DNA of 64,000 bases from Bacteroidota bacterium. Lineage in GTDB: Bacteria > Bacteroidota > Bacteroidia > Chitinophagales > Chitinophagaceae. The DNA is taken from assembly GCA_947452905.1 (NCBI GenBank), contig CANGEP010000001.1:310001-374000 (forward strand). The letters run 5' to 3'. Both the position numbers and the translations under genes were made by a program. The notes below the pieces were generated by a model. That model saw only the letters and a program-made list of their open reading frames with translations. It searched no databases and was not told where the DNA came from. Shown here piece by piece: positions 1 through 7,675 of the stretch. Numbering within the stretch: position 1 is the first letter of the stretch; every line of letters starts with the position of its first letter.

Positions 1-244
1 ATGCATCTGAGGGTAATGCTTTTCTGTCTTTATAAAAACGTCCCGAAAACTCGGCTGCTAAATGTTGTGCGTCAGCTGCGCTGCCACCATTACCAGCAAA
101 ATAAACGGCATTACCATTTTTAAAAGCAGCTGTAACGAGTTCAACTGCTGTATTAATTTTAGCCACTAATTGCTCATCTGATAATAAAGCTTCTTTAACA
201 TCTATAGAACTTTTAATAAGTTCTTTTATTGTTTGTATTGACAT
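1..244 (-). CDS. gmhA: Phosphoheptose isomerase GmhA, N-terminal part (cut by window edge)
   Basis: A reading frame starts with ATG (complement of 242-244) and runs off the left edge, giving about 81 residues. The translation contains GNGGSAADAQHLAAEFSGRF, the hallmark of the SIS-domain sedoheptulose-7-phosphate isomerase GmhA, followed by a DRKALP segment typical of the family. GmhA makes D-glycero-D-manno-heptose 7-phosphate, the first step toward ADP-heptose for the LPS inner core, in the cytoplasm. It lies 8 nt downstream of a GT4 glycosyltransferase on the same strand and is probably the distal gene of that envelope operon. The C-terminal two thirds, including most of the active site, are outside the window. 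A DiaA-like SIS protein is the main alternative, less likely in this context. Confidence 0.9.
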   Translation of the reverse strand, partial: MSIQTIKELIKSSIDVKEALLSDEQLVAKINTAVELVTAAFKNGNAVYFAGNGGSAADAQHLAAEFSGRFYKDRKALPSDA

Positions 245-252
245 AAAAGTGA

Positions 253-1383
253 TTATAATTGTTGATGTAAAGTTAAAAAGTTTTCAGCCATTTTTTCCCA
301 GCTGTATTTTTTCTTTTCTATTTGAATATTGGAAATAAAAGATTGCTCCCCTAAGTCATATAATTTTTCAATTCCATGGGCTATGGAATCTACATCTGGG
401 TTAACTACTAATCCCACTTTTTCATGAGGAACAGTATCAGCTAGACCACCCACATTGGTTACCAACATAGGTTTTTCAAAATGATAGGCAAGAGGCGTTA
501 CACCACTTTGTGTTGCATTTTTATACGGTTGTATAATAAAGTCGGCACTGCAAACATAATTTTTAACGAATTGATCTGGCACAAATTCGTTGTGGATAAT
601 AATGCGATTTTGTAAACCCAACTTATTAATTAAATCATAGTAAGGTTGTGCCTCTTCATAAAATTCACCTACCACTAATAAAGTAATATCTTTTGCCAAA
701 ATATTGGGGGCTGACATTGCCTTTATTAAAAGATCCAAACCTTTATATTTTCGGATTAATCCAAAAAATAAGATAACTTTTTTATCTGTTGGTATATTAA
801 TATTTTGCCTTGCTTCAACTTTAGGAATGGCAATGCCAAAGTGCTCGAATATAGGATGAGGAGACAGTATTATAGGTTTAGAGGAGAATTTCCTAACATC
901 TTTACTAACTTTTTCACTCATGGTTAAAAATCCATTCATGGCGTTGGCAAAATATTTAGTCAATAATTGATCGCCAATTCTTTTTTCATGAGGAATCATA
1001 TTATCAACAATCGCAATAACTTTTGTTTTTTTATTTCCACTTGCAATTTTACAAATAGTTCCCAAGCAAGGAGCTAAAAATGGAATCCAATAACGAACAA
1101 TAATAAGATCAGGTTTTTGTTTTCTCAATAATAAACCTATTCGAATCCAATTTATTGGATTGATTGAATTAATTCTTGCATTTGATAGTATTCCTTCTGG
1201 GGCAGGGTCGCTACTAAATTGCGTTTTCCCTGGGAACAATAGAGAAGGGTATTGTAGGCTAAAAGTTTCTATACTTGCCTTTATTCCCAAATCATTAAAA
1301 GTACGGGCTAATTTTTCATCAAAAGCGGCAAGTCCACCTCTTAATGGCCAAGCGGGGCCAATTATGACCAAAGAATTTACCAT
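253..1383 (-). CDS. Glycosyltransferase family 4 protein
   Basis: A 376-residue GT-B fold glycosyltransferase. The N-terminus has a glycine-rich GGLAAF loop near residue 16, as in GT4 enzymes that grip a nucleotide-sugar. The C-terminal half has the usual GT4 block: a KKVILFFGLIRKYKGLD segment (start of the donor domain) and a stretch with GVTPLAYHFEKPMLVTNVGG, the E-x7-like donor-binding region. No membrane segment or signal peptide is seen, so it should act at the cytoplasmic face. It overlaps the upstream GT2 gene by 7 nt and is followed by gmhA, pointing to LPS or surface-glycan assembly. The sugar donor and acceptor cannot be read from the sequence. Confidence 0.85.
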   Translation of the reverse strand: MVNSLVIIGPAWPLRGGLAAFDEKLARTFNDLGIKASIETFSLQYPSLLFPGKTQFSSDPAPEGILSNARINSINPINWIRIGLLLRKQKPDLIIVRYWIPFLAPCLGTICKIASGNKKTKVIAIVDNMIPHEKRIGDQLLTKYFANAMNGFLTMSEKVSKDVRKFSSKPIILSPHPIFEHFGIAIPKVEARQNINIPTDKKVILFFGLIRKYKGLDLLIKAMSAPNILAKDITLLVVGEFYEEAQPYYDLINKLGLQNRIIIHNEFVPDQFVKNYVCSADFIIQPYKNATQSGVTPLAYHFEKPMLVTNVGGLADTVPHEKVGLVVNPDVDSIAHGIEKLYDLGEQSFISNIQIEKKKYSWEKMAENFLTLHQQL

Positions 1384-2318
1384 CCTTGTGTATCTTCAAT
1401 TAAATAGCTATTTCTTTCAGGGGCATTTCGATTCACTAATTCAGCTATAAATCCTGCCAAAAATAATTGCATACCTACAATGATAGCTGTTAAGGCAATA
1501 TAAAAAGAAGGTTTATTAGTAATTGAAGTATCAGGATATAAAAATTTAGATAACACAGTATATCCTACTGATCCCATTCCTATCAAAAAGAATAGGGTGC
1601 CAATGAGTCCAAAAAATTGCATTGGTTTTTTACCAAATTTGGATAAAAATTGAATGGTCATTAAATCTAAAAAACCATTCACAAATCTTTCCCAACCAAA
1701 TTTAGTGGTGCCATATTTTCTGGCTTGGTGAACCACTACTTTTTCGCCAATTTTTTTAAAACCTGCCCATTTAGCGAGAATAGGTATATAACGGTGCATT
1801 TCACCAAAAACTTCGATACTCTTTACCACTTTTAATTGATATGCTTTTATACCACAATTAAAGTCATGTAAAATAATACCAGAGCTTTTTCTTGCTACTG
1901 CATTATATAATTTAGAAGGGATATTTTTAGTAAAAGTATTGTCGTATCGTTTTTTCTTCCATCCACTTACTAAATGAAACCCTTGACGCACAATCATGTC
2001 ATAAAATTCGGGAATCTCATCAGGTGAATCTTGTAAATCTGCATCCATGGTTACTACAATATCCCCTTGAGCGGCTTTAAAACCCTCATTTAAGGCTGCA
2101 GATTTTCCATAATTACGTTGAAATTTTATCGCCTTAAGAAAAGGATATGTTCCTCTCAATTTGCTAATAGTTTGCCAGCTATCATCATCACTTCCATCAT
2201 CTACCATAATTACTTCATAACTATATTGATGATCTTGCATAACACGATCAATCCAGGCCATTAATTCAGGTAAAGATTCAGATTCATTAAATAAAGGGAT
2301 GACAACGGATATTTGCAT
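1377..2318 (-). CDS. GT2 polyprenyl-phosphate glycosyltransferase (DPM1/GtrB-like)
   Basis: 313 residues. An N-terminal GT-A domain (about 1-225) opens with SVVIPLFNESESLPEL and carries a DAD metal-binding motif at residues 92-94, followed by LQDSPDEIP, typical of dolichol/undecaprenyl-phosphate hexose transferases. Two C-terminal membrane helices (about 235-257 and 272-294) match the GtrB/ArnC arrangement, in which the enzyme puts a sugar on undecaprenyl phosphate at the inner membrane. The start lies 9 nt after the DUF4199 gene, and the end overlaps the GT4 gene, so translation is probably coupled. The likely role is supply of a lipid-linked sugar for envelope glycans; the sugar is unknown. 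Confidence 0.88.
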   Translation of the reverse strand: MQISVVIPLFNESESLPELMAWIDRVMQDHQYSYEVIMVDDGSDDDSWQTISKLRGTYPFLKAIKFQRNYGKSAALNEGFKAAQGDIVVTMDADLQDSPDEIPEFYDMIVRQGFHLVSGWKKKRYDNTFTKNIPSKLYNAVARKSSGIILHDFNCGIKAYQLKVVKSIEVFGEMHRYIPILAKWAGFKKIGEKVVVHQARKYGTTKFGWERFVNGFLDLMTIQFLSKFGKKPMQFFGLIGTLFFLIGMGSVGYTVLSKFLYPDTSITNKPSFYIALTAIIVGMQLFLAGFIAELVNRNAPERNSYLIEDTQGW

Positions 2319-2327
2319 GGGGGCTAA

Positions 2328-2846
2328 TTAATTGATTGAATCTTGAAATGGATTCGGATTTTTCTTGGCTATAGCTGCTCCCAATAAGGAACCAAGGGCT
2401 CCTAAAATACCGGTGCCTATAATCGCGCCACCCAAAGCAAATGGTAAAAAGTATTTCTTAGTCATAGCAATGGCTTGTTCAATCATTTCGTCAGTCATCT
2501 TTGGATTTTTTTCCATTTGCTTTCTAGACATTTCTAAAATTTTATCTACCATGTCAGGGAATAAAAACTTCATTGATAAAAATGTATAAACACAAGTAAT
2601 AACGATTACTACCGAAGTAGTTTTAAAACCATGAGCAAAAACATTACCAAAAGTAACATTGTGATTGCTTTCGTTAGAAAACAAAACTGCGCCATACACT
2701 AAACCACCTAAGAAAATAAGGTAGTTTATCCAACTTAACCAAGTTAATTCGTATAAGTTAAAGACATAAACTATTACTGAAAATACAATTGAAAGTGTAC
2801 TTAATATTACACCTTTTACAATGTGAGATGTTATTTTATTTTCCAT
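2328..2846 (-). CDS. DUF4199 family membrane protein
   Basis: 172 residues with four predicted membrane helices: about 12-30, 36-55, 75-95 and 132-158. The last is a Gly/Ala-rich helix followed by a short Lys/Asn-rich cytoplasmic tail. The pattern and the charged loop between helices 3 and 4 (containing MSRKQMEKNPKMTDEM) match DUF4199, a Bacteroidota family of unknown function. It sits between the dihydroorotase-like gene (12 nt upstream) and the GT2 gene (9 nt downstream). I recall this gene order as common in the phylum, but cannot check it here. The location suggests an envelope role; no catalytic motif is visible. Confidence 0.8.
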   Translation of the reverse strand: MENKITSHIVKGVILSTLSIVFSVIVYVFNLYELTWLSWINYLIFLGGLVYGAVLFSNESNHNVTFGNVFAHGFKTTSVVIVITCVYTFLSMKFLFPDMVDKILEMSRKQMEKNPKMTDEMIEQAIAMTKKYFLPFALGGAIIGTGILGALGSLLGAAIAKKNPNPFQDSIN

Positions 2847-2858
2847 TTTTTTTCTTAT

Positions 2859-4124
2859 TTAAGCGTTTAAATATGTTTTCCCTTTTGCAATAGTGCCAAT
2901 AATTTTTCCTTGTAAATTTTTATCCAAGAAAGGATTGTTAGTTGATTTGCTTTTTGAATATTTGTTAGATAGACAAGTTTTTTGTGATCTTGTATATAAA
3001 GTTAATTCGGCAATGCTACCATCTTTAATAGTTGCCTGTTCCAATGCAAAAATAGTTCTAGCATTAGTGGAAAATAGAGCAGCCAATTGGGAATCAGTTA
3101 ATTGAGGTAGTAAATGATAAACACTGGCAAAGCTTGTTTCAATAGAAGCTATACCTGCTTTAGCATTTTCAAATTCAATGGTTTTACCATCCCAATCTTG
3201 AGGAATATGATGAGAACTTATACAATCTATAATTCCTTCTTCTATTCCTTTTAATAAAGCGATTTGGTCTTTTTTAGTTCTAAGAGGAGGGAATACTTTT
3301 AGGAGGGTGTCATAATTATGCAAATCTTCTTCATTAAAGAATAAATGATAGGGAGTAACACTACAACTTATATGTAAGCCTTCTTTTTTTGCAGCACTAA
3401 TAAGTTTTAATCCTTTTTCAGTGCTAATTCCAGTGATATGTAATTTTGATTTCGTGTATCTTAATAATTCGATATCTCTTGCTATTATTAGTTCTTCTGC
3501 AATGGCAGGTATGCCTGGTAAACCCAATTTAGTAGACAAAATACCTTCATTCATTAAACCTAAACTCCCTAAACTTTTATCAATGGGCATTTGAATGGCT
3601 ACTCCATCAAAAGCTTTAACATACTGTAAGGCTTTTAAAAATAGAAGGGTAGATTGTACAGGGTATAATCCATCACTAAATGCAACTGCTCCATTTGATT
3701 TCATGTCAATCATTTCTGCTAAGTCCTTGCCTTCGATTTTTTTAGAGATGGCTCCAAGGGGTAAAATATGGATCGGTAGATTTTGACTATTTTGTAAAAT
3801 ATAAGTTACCTGTGATTTGGTATCAATAATAGGTTTTGTATTAGGTACTACAAATACAGTTGTAAATCCACCTTCTTGTGCAGCAGCTGCCCCTGAGCTT
3901 AGGGTTTCTCTATGTTCCATACCTGGGTCACAGAAATGAACAAAATTATCTACAAAACCAGGGCTAACTATTAGCTCTTTTTGATCGATGATTTCGTCTG
4001 CTTTACCATTATATTTGTCGGATATGGTCTTAATTGTTTGACCATCAATGAGAATATCTTTAATCTGCCCATTAAAAGGGGAGTTTGGATCAGCTATTTT
4101 GACTTGCCTGAGAAGAGTTGTCAT
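2859..4124 (-). CDS. Dihydroorotase-like protein, probably catalytically inactive (PyrC'-type)
   Basis: 421 residues, clearly homologous over the full length to class I dihydroorotases of the amidohydrolase superfamily (PGFVD block at 55-59, GGFTTV at 85-90, PNTKP at 94-98). The metal ligands are mostly gone. The DxHxH motif reads D59-N-F-V-H63, so its first His is Phe. The Arg that normally follows (HxR) is Cys65. The His expected near 178 is Gln, the HxST His is Gly232, and the TDHAPH signature reads SSHHIPQ (304-309), so the catalytic Asp is His305. By family knowledge this should not cyclise carbamoyl-aspartate. Pseudo-dihydroorotases (PyrC') serve as structural partners of aspartate carbamoyltransferase in Pseudomonas; pyrB lies at 18211. 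It heads an operon with envelope genes. Confidence 0.85.
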   Translation of the reverse strand: MTTLLRQVKIADPNSPFNGQIKDILIDGQTIKTISDKYNGKADEIIDQKELIVSPGFVDNFVHFCDPGMEHRETLSSGAAAAQEGGFTTVFVVPNTKPIIDTKSQVTYILQNSQNLPIHILPLGAISKKIEGKDLAEMIDMKSNGAVAFSDGLYPVQSTLLFLKALQYVKAFDGVAIQMPIDKSLGSLGLMNEGILSTKLGLPGIPAIAEELIIARDIELLRYTKSKLHITGISTEKGLKLISAAKKEGLHISCSVTPYHLFFNEEDLHNYDTLLKVFPPLRTKKDQIALLKGIEEGIIDCISSHHIPQDWDGKTIEFENAKAGIASIETSFASVYHLLPQLTDSQLAALFSTNARTIFALEQATIKDGSIAELTLYTRSQKTCLSNKYSKSKSTNNPFLDKNLQGKIIGTIAKGKTYLNA

Positions 4125-4173
4125 TGAGTCAATAAAATTTAATGCAATATACCCCGTTTTTCCTATTTGACCC

Positions 4174-4181
4174 TATATTTG
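4174..4181 (+). promoter_or_regulatory. Putative -7 box of the tRNA-Pro promoter
   Basis: TATATTTG matches the Bacteroidota -7 consensus TAnnTTTG exactly and lies 48 nt before the tRNA-Pro gene, so a leader of about 45 nt would be removed by RNase P. No TTTG is found 19-22 nt upstream, so the -33 element is weak or absent. Confidence 0.5.
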
Positions 4182-4229
4182 CAACCCAAAAACACTGTTT
4201 TTAGCCATAAAAAAGAGTTTTTTGGTTTT

Positions 4230-4303
4230 CGGGTGGTAGCGCAGCCCGGTAGCGTACACGTCTGGGGGGCGTGTGGTCGCAGGTTCAAATCCTGTCCACC
4301 CGA
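4230..4303 (+). tRNA. tRNA-Pro (anticodon GGG)
   Basis: 74 nt folding into a full cloverleaf. The acceptor stem pairs CGGGTGG (4230-4236) with CCACCCG (4296-4302), with discriminator A4303. The D stem is GCGC/GCGT. The anticodon stem CACGT/GCGTG encloses the loop CTGGGGG, giving anticodon GGG. The T arm carries GGTTCAAATCC. The first pair C1-G72 is typical of bacterial proline tRNAs. The 3' CCA is not encoded (the genome reads CAA after the discriminator), so it must be added by the CCA-adding enzyme, unlike the tRNA-Ser at 53223. Confidence 0.97.
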
Positions 4304-4304
4304 C

Positions 4305-4333
4305 AAAAAGCCAGCATTTGCTGGCTTTTTTTG
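4305..4333 (+). terminator. Rho-independent terminator of tRNA-Pro
   Basis: A perfect stem AAAGCCAGCA/TGCTGGCTTT with a 2-nt spacer, followed by a run of T, immediately after the tRNA. It should end the tRNA transcript. Confidence 0.9.
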
Positions 4334-4423
4334 AATATATCCATAAAGAAATCTATTAAAGCTGGTATGCTTTGTCTCACCCATTCAAGGAAGCCGGAGC
4401 AGAGCGACGGCAAACCTACATTG
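4334..4423. other. Non-coding stretch with a GC-rich patch of unknown origin
   Basis: This 90-nt spacer between the tRNA-Pro terminator and the DUF1501 gene holds no supportable gene. About 4376-4412 is clearly richer in G and C than its surroundings (it includes GGAAGCCGGAGCAGAGCGAC) and has a weak GCCG/CGGC inverted repeat. It could be a decayed repeat or integration scar beside a tRNA. I cannot identify it. Confidence 0.4.
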
Positions 4424-6001
4424 TCAAATTTTAACAATACTAATTACATGTCTATCCGCTTCGTTTTGTAGGCTTAGGTAATATATACCTGGCATGAGTG
4501 CAGACCCATTAAAATTGATACTAAATATGCCTGCTGTATAAGGTGTAAAATCTAAAAGAACTTGAATAGGATTGCCCACCATATTCAATAATTCTAATCT
4601 GGTATGGCCTCCATTAGTTTTATATTCAATATGAGTTATCCCTGAAAATGGATTTGGATAGTTTTTTATATGTGTGTTTTTATCTAATTCATCGGTTGTA
4701 TTGGCTACGCCACAAACAGAAGAGTTAATAACTGGAATAATGGGGTATTTTTTTAATAATATCTCGAATTGATTTGACTCAGAAACACAAAACCAATTTT
4801 GTAAAATTGAATTATATACCGATCTAAAATCATATTGGTAGTTTATATTATCACTACTTGTAACCGAAGAAGGAATTAAGGGGTTTATGCCAGTAACGCC
4901 ACCATTCACTTTTTTACCGAACAAAAATAATGGTGCAGCAGCTCCATGGTCGGTTCCACCACTGGCATTGGATTTTATTCTTCTTCCAAATTCAGAAAAA
5001 GTCATTCCTAAAACCCTGTCCTCTACACCTAATCCAGCTAAATCATCTTGAAATGCTTTAATGGCATTGGAAACATTTCCTAATAAATTAGCATGTGTGC
5101 CTTTAGTAGTATCTGTACTTGTAACCTGATTCGCATGTGTATCAAAACCGCCATAACTTACTAAATATATTTTTGTTTGTAGCCCCCCTTTAATTAATCG
5201 TGCAACAATTTTAAGTTGATTGGCCAAAGAATTGCCTGTAGGGTAGGTAGCTTGTTGTGTTACACTATCCGATGCAGTTTTAATTCTTGCAGCGTATTTA
5301 TTAGTTTGTTTTGCAATGGTTCTAATAAAACTTAATTCATACCCTGCATTAGTGTTGGGTAAAGGGTCGGCCGAACCATCGAGTAAATTATAAAAAGAGC
5401 TAGGGTCTGAAATGCTTAAACCCATGTTTACTACTGGCCCTTGACATGTTAATGTACTAATTGAACCAATTTGAATAGCTAAAGGATCCGGGTTGGCGTC
5501 ACTTGGATATTGATCGGGATAATTGGGATATTTTTGATCTAAAAATCGTCCGGCCCAACCTGTATTTAAATATTGATCACTATCAGAACCACTCATCCAA
5601 ATGTCCGTAGCTCTAAAATGAGAAAAATTCGTTTTTGCATAACCCACCGATTGCACCACATTTATTTTTCCATCATTAAATAAACTTTGAAGGGAGCTCA
5701 TTGCAGGATTTAAACCAGTGCCCTCATATCCATTTAATTTTAAAATAGCATTTTCGGGTACAGCTATATTTTTTCTAGCATTATAATAATTACTATACTC
5801 GCTAATAGGAATTACAGTATTTAATCCATCATTCCCACCGCTTAATTGAACAATCACAAGTACATTGTCGTTTGTAACGTTCGCTAATAAGTTAGTATTA
5901 AACAATGGGTGATTGTCATTTAATAAATAAATGGGATTACCCTGTATAATGGTGGGTGCCAACAAGGCTAAACTATTCCTAAAAAATTTTCTTCTTTTCA
6001 T
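4424..6001 (-). CDS. DUF1501 family protein with T9SS type A sorting domain
   Basis: 525 residues. The N-terminus MKRRKFFRNSLALLAP looks like a twin-arginine (Tat) leader. The central part is the DUF1501 fold (sulfatase/alkaline-phosphatase-like superfamily), with QLSGGNDGLNTVIP early, YGGFDTH and the TFSEFGRRIKSNASGGTDHG block, all characteristic of the family. The last 80 residues start with NYPNPFSG and form a typical Por secretion-system (type IX) C-terminal domain, so the mature protein should be exported and anchored or released at the surface. It follows the DUF1800 gene with a 2-nt gap, the usual pairing. Substrate and activity are unknown. Confidence 0.92.
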   Translation of the reverse strand: MKRRKFFRNSLALLAPTIIQGNPIYLLNDNHPLFNTNLLANVTNDNVLVIVQLSGGNDGLNTVIPISEYSNYYNARKNIAVPENAILKLNGYEGTGLNPAMSSLQSLFNDGKINVVQSVGYAKTNFSHFRATDIWMSGSDSDQYLNTGWAGRFLDQKYPNYPDQYPSDANPDPLAIQIGSISTLTCQGPVVNMGLSISDPSSFYNLLDGSADPLPNTNAGYELSFIRTIAKQTNKYAARIKTASDSVTQQATYPTGNSLANQLKIVARLIKGGLQTKIYLVSYGGFDTHANQVTSTDTTKGTHANLLGNVSNAIKAFQDDLAGLGVEDRVLGMTFSEFGRRIKSNASGGTDHGAAAPLFLFGKKVNGGVTGINPLIPSSVTSSDNINYQYDFRSVYNSILQNWFCVSESNQFEILLKKYPIIPVINSSVCGVANTTDELDKNTHIKNYPNPFSGITHIEYKTNGGHTRLELLNMVGNPIQVLLDFTPYTAGIFSINFNGSALMPGIYYLSLQNEADRHVISIVKI

Positions 6002-6003
6002 AA

Positions 6004-7608
6004 TTAAGCCAATTGATAATCGGGTGTATTAAGAATATATTTTAGCAATGCTTTAAGCCTTGAGGTAACTATATTTAAATTAATGGTAGTAGGGCTAGTT
6101 TGATAACTATTCCAAGCTTCAGTCCAATAATAATCAGAGGCTTGTCCACTTAATAGAATTTGTTTTTTTAAATTTTGTTTAGTGGTATCCAAAACATCCG
6201 TGGACAATAAATAGGAAAATAAAGTATTAACAAGTAAATTAGGATCACTAGGATCAGCACAAATTTCTTTTACAAATTTTATAGAATCAATAATTACTTT
6301 ACTAGTGTTTTTGGTGTACCCCGTATTAACTAGTAAATCGGTTAATTTATTTCTTTTAGGAAGTGTATCGGCATTAATCCATAATTCATAAAAGTCAGGT
6401 GTTTGATAATAAGCTTGCCAGCCAGCAACATTAGGCGGTTCCCCAGGATCTTGCCCAAAACTTATTAGCTGACTTACAATACTATTAAATAAACTATAAG
6501 CATCTACATAATTATTATTGGCATCAGGGAATGTAATATTAAATTGCCTAATACAACCTATAGCATGATCCATGGGGCTTTTAATTTGAGCTCCTCTGTT
6601 TTGTACATCAAAAAAATGTTCACTCGATAATAAGGCTTTTAATACAGGTTTTATTTCAAAATTACTTTGAATAAACAAAGAGGAAAGTGGAGTGATAATA
6701 TTCTTTTCAACATCGGCATCAATTTGATAAAAAACAAACCAACGATAGATTTTTCTACAAATATATTTAGCAGCTTCTGTTTTTGAGAATATCATATCCA
6801 ATAAATCATCTGTCTCCAATTGGCCATTGCTGCCTGTTTTTCCGGTGATTGTTTTATTATTATAAAAGGTAGAAAACTGCTTATTGGAGGTATCATGTTT
6901 TGTAGCATCAAAATATACTTGAAAACTTGAATTAATTCTCCAGCCAGTTAAAACTTTTGCTGCCGCTTTTACATCGTCTTCGGTATATCGTATTTCTGTG
7001 TCTTTTCCTATGGTGAAAAGCTCTTGTAATTCTCTGCCATAATTTTCATCAGGGGAAGTATTAGTATTTAAATAACCATTTAAATAACGCAACATGCCAG
7101 CATCCACAGTGACTAATTTCACCAATTGCTTAAAATTACCTAAACAAAAATTTCTGAGTAAACTGTGATGTTGATATACATAATGTGAAATACTTATGGT
7201 AGCAACTTCTGTGCCAAAATGATTTGCCCAAAATAAGGACATCTTTTCTTTAATACTTCTATCTTGATTGATCATTTGACCTACCCACCATTTTTTAAAA
7301 CTAGCTCGTCGATAACTATTTAAAGTACCATCATTAGTGGGATCATTTATCCAAGTAGTTCCAATTTTTACATTAGGATCGAGAACGGTGGTGGTGGTGT
7401 AATCATTAAGGGGTGGATTAACAGAATTATTTATGGGATTTAATAATTCATCAATAGTAGTTTTTAAGTCTTTTGTTAAGAAGTATTGAATATCTGAGTT
7501 GGCAGCCCCAAACATAGTGCGCTGCAATAAATGTTTAACCGCAGCAAAATCCCAGATGCCTTTATAAGGAGTTAGGTCAAGTTTGCTAGTGACGATGCTG
7601 GGGGGCAT
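6004..7608 (-). CDS. DUF1800 family protein
   Basis: 534 residues. The N-terminus has LLQRTMFG (about 27-34), the HLLxRxxFG signature of DUF1800. Further family marks are WANHFGTE (about 123), NYGRELQELFTIG (about 188-200) and PPNVAGWQAY near residue 400. No signal peptide is seen, and an in-frame TAA lies just 6 nt before the ATG, so the start cannot be moved upstream to add one. The partner DUF1501 gene follows after 2 nt and does carry export signals. DUF1800/DUF1501 pairs are widespread, but their biochemical role is not established; the two probably act as one unit. Confidence 0.9.
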   Translation of the reverse strand: MPPSIVTSKLDLTPYKGIWDFAAVKHLLQRTMFGAANSDIQYFLTKDLKTTIDELLNPINNSVNPPLNDYTTTTVLDPNVKIGTTWINDPTNDGTLNSYRRASFKKWWVGQMINQDRSIKEKMSLFWANHFGTEVATISISHYVYQHHSLLRNFCLGNFKQLVKLVTVDAGMLRYLNGYLNTNTSPDENYGRELQELFTIGKDTEIRYTEDDVKAAAKVLTGWRINSSFQVYFDATKHDTSNKQFSTFYNNKTITGKTGSNGQLETDDLLDMIFSKTEAAKYICRKIYRWFVFYQIDADVEKNIITPLSSLFIQSNFEIKPVLKALLSSEHFFDVQNRGAQIKSPMDHAIGCIRQFNITFPDANNNYVDAYSLFNSIVSQLISFGQDPGEPPNVAGWQAYYQTPDFYELWINADTLPKRNKLTDLLVNTGYTKNTSKVIIDSIKFVKEICADPSDPNLLVNTLFSYLLSTDVLDTTKQNLKKQILLSGQASDYYWTEAWNSYQTSPTTINLNIVTSRLKALLKYILNTPDYQLA

Positions 7609-7675
7609 TTGTTAGTATTTTATAATTCTAAATTTAATGATTTTTCTTACATTTAGTTACAAAAAATCATTTCCT

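Noticed and set aside
4163-4471. Open frames on both strands across tRNA-Pro
   Set aside because: They read through a clear tRNA and its terminator, have no family match, and are chance frames.
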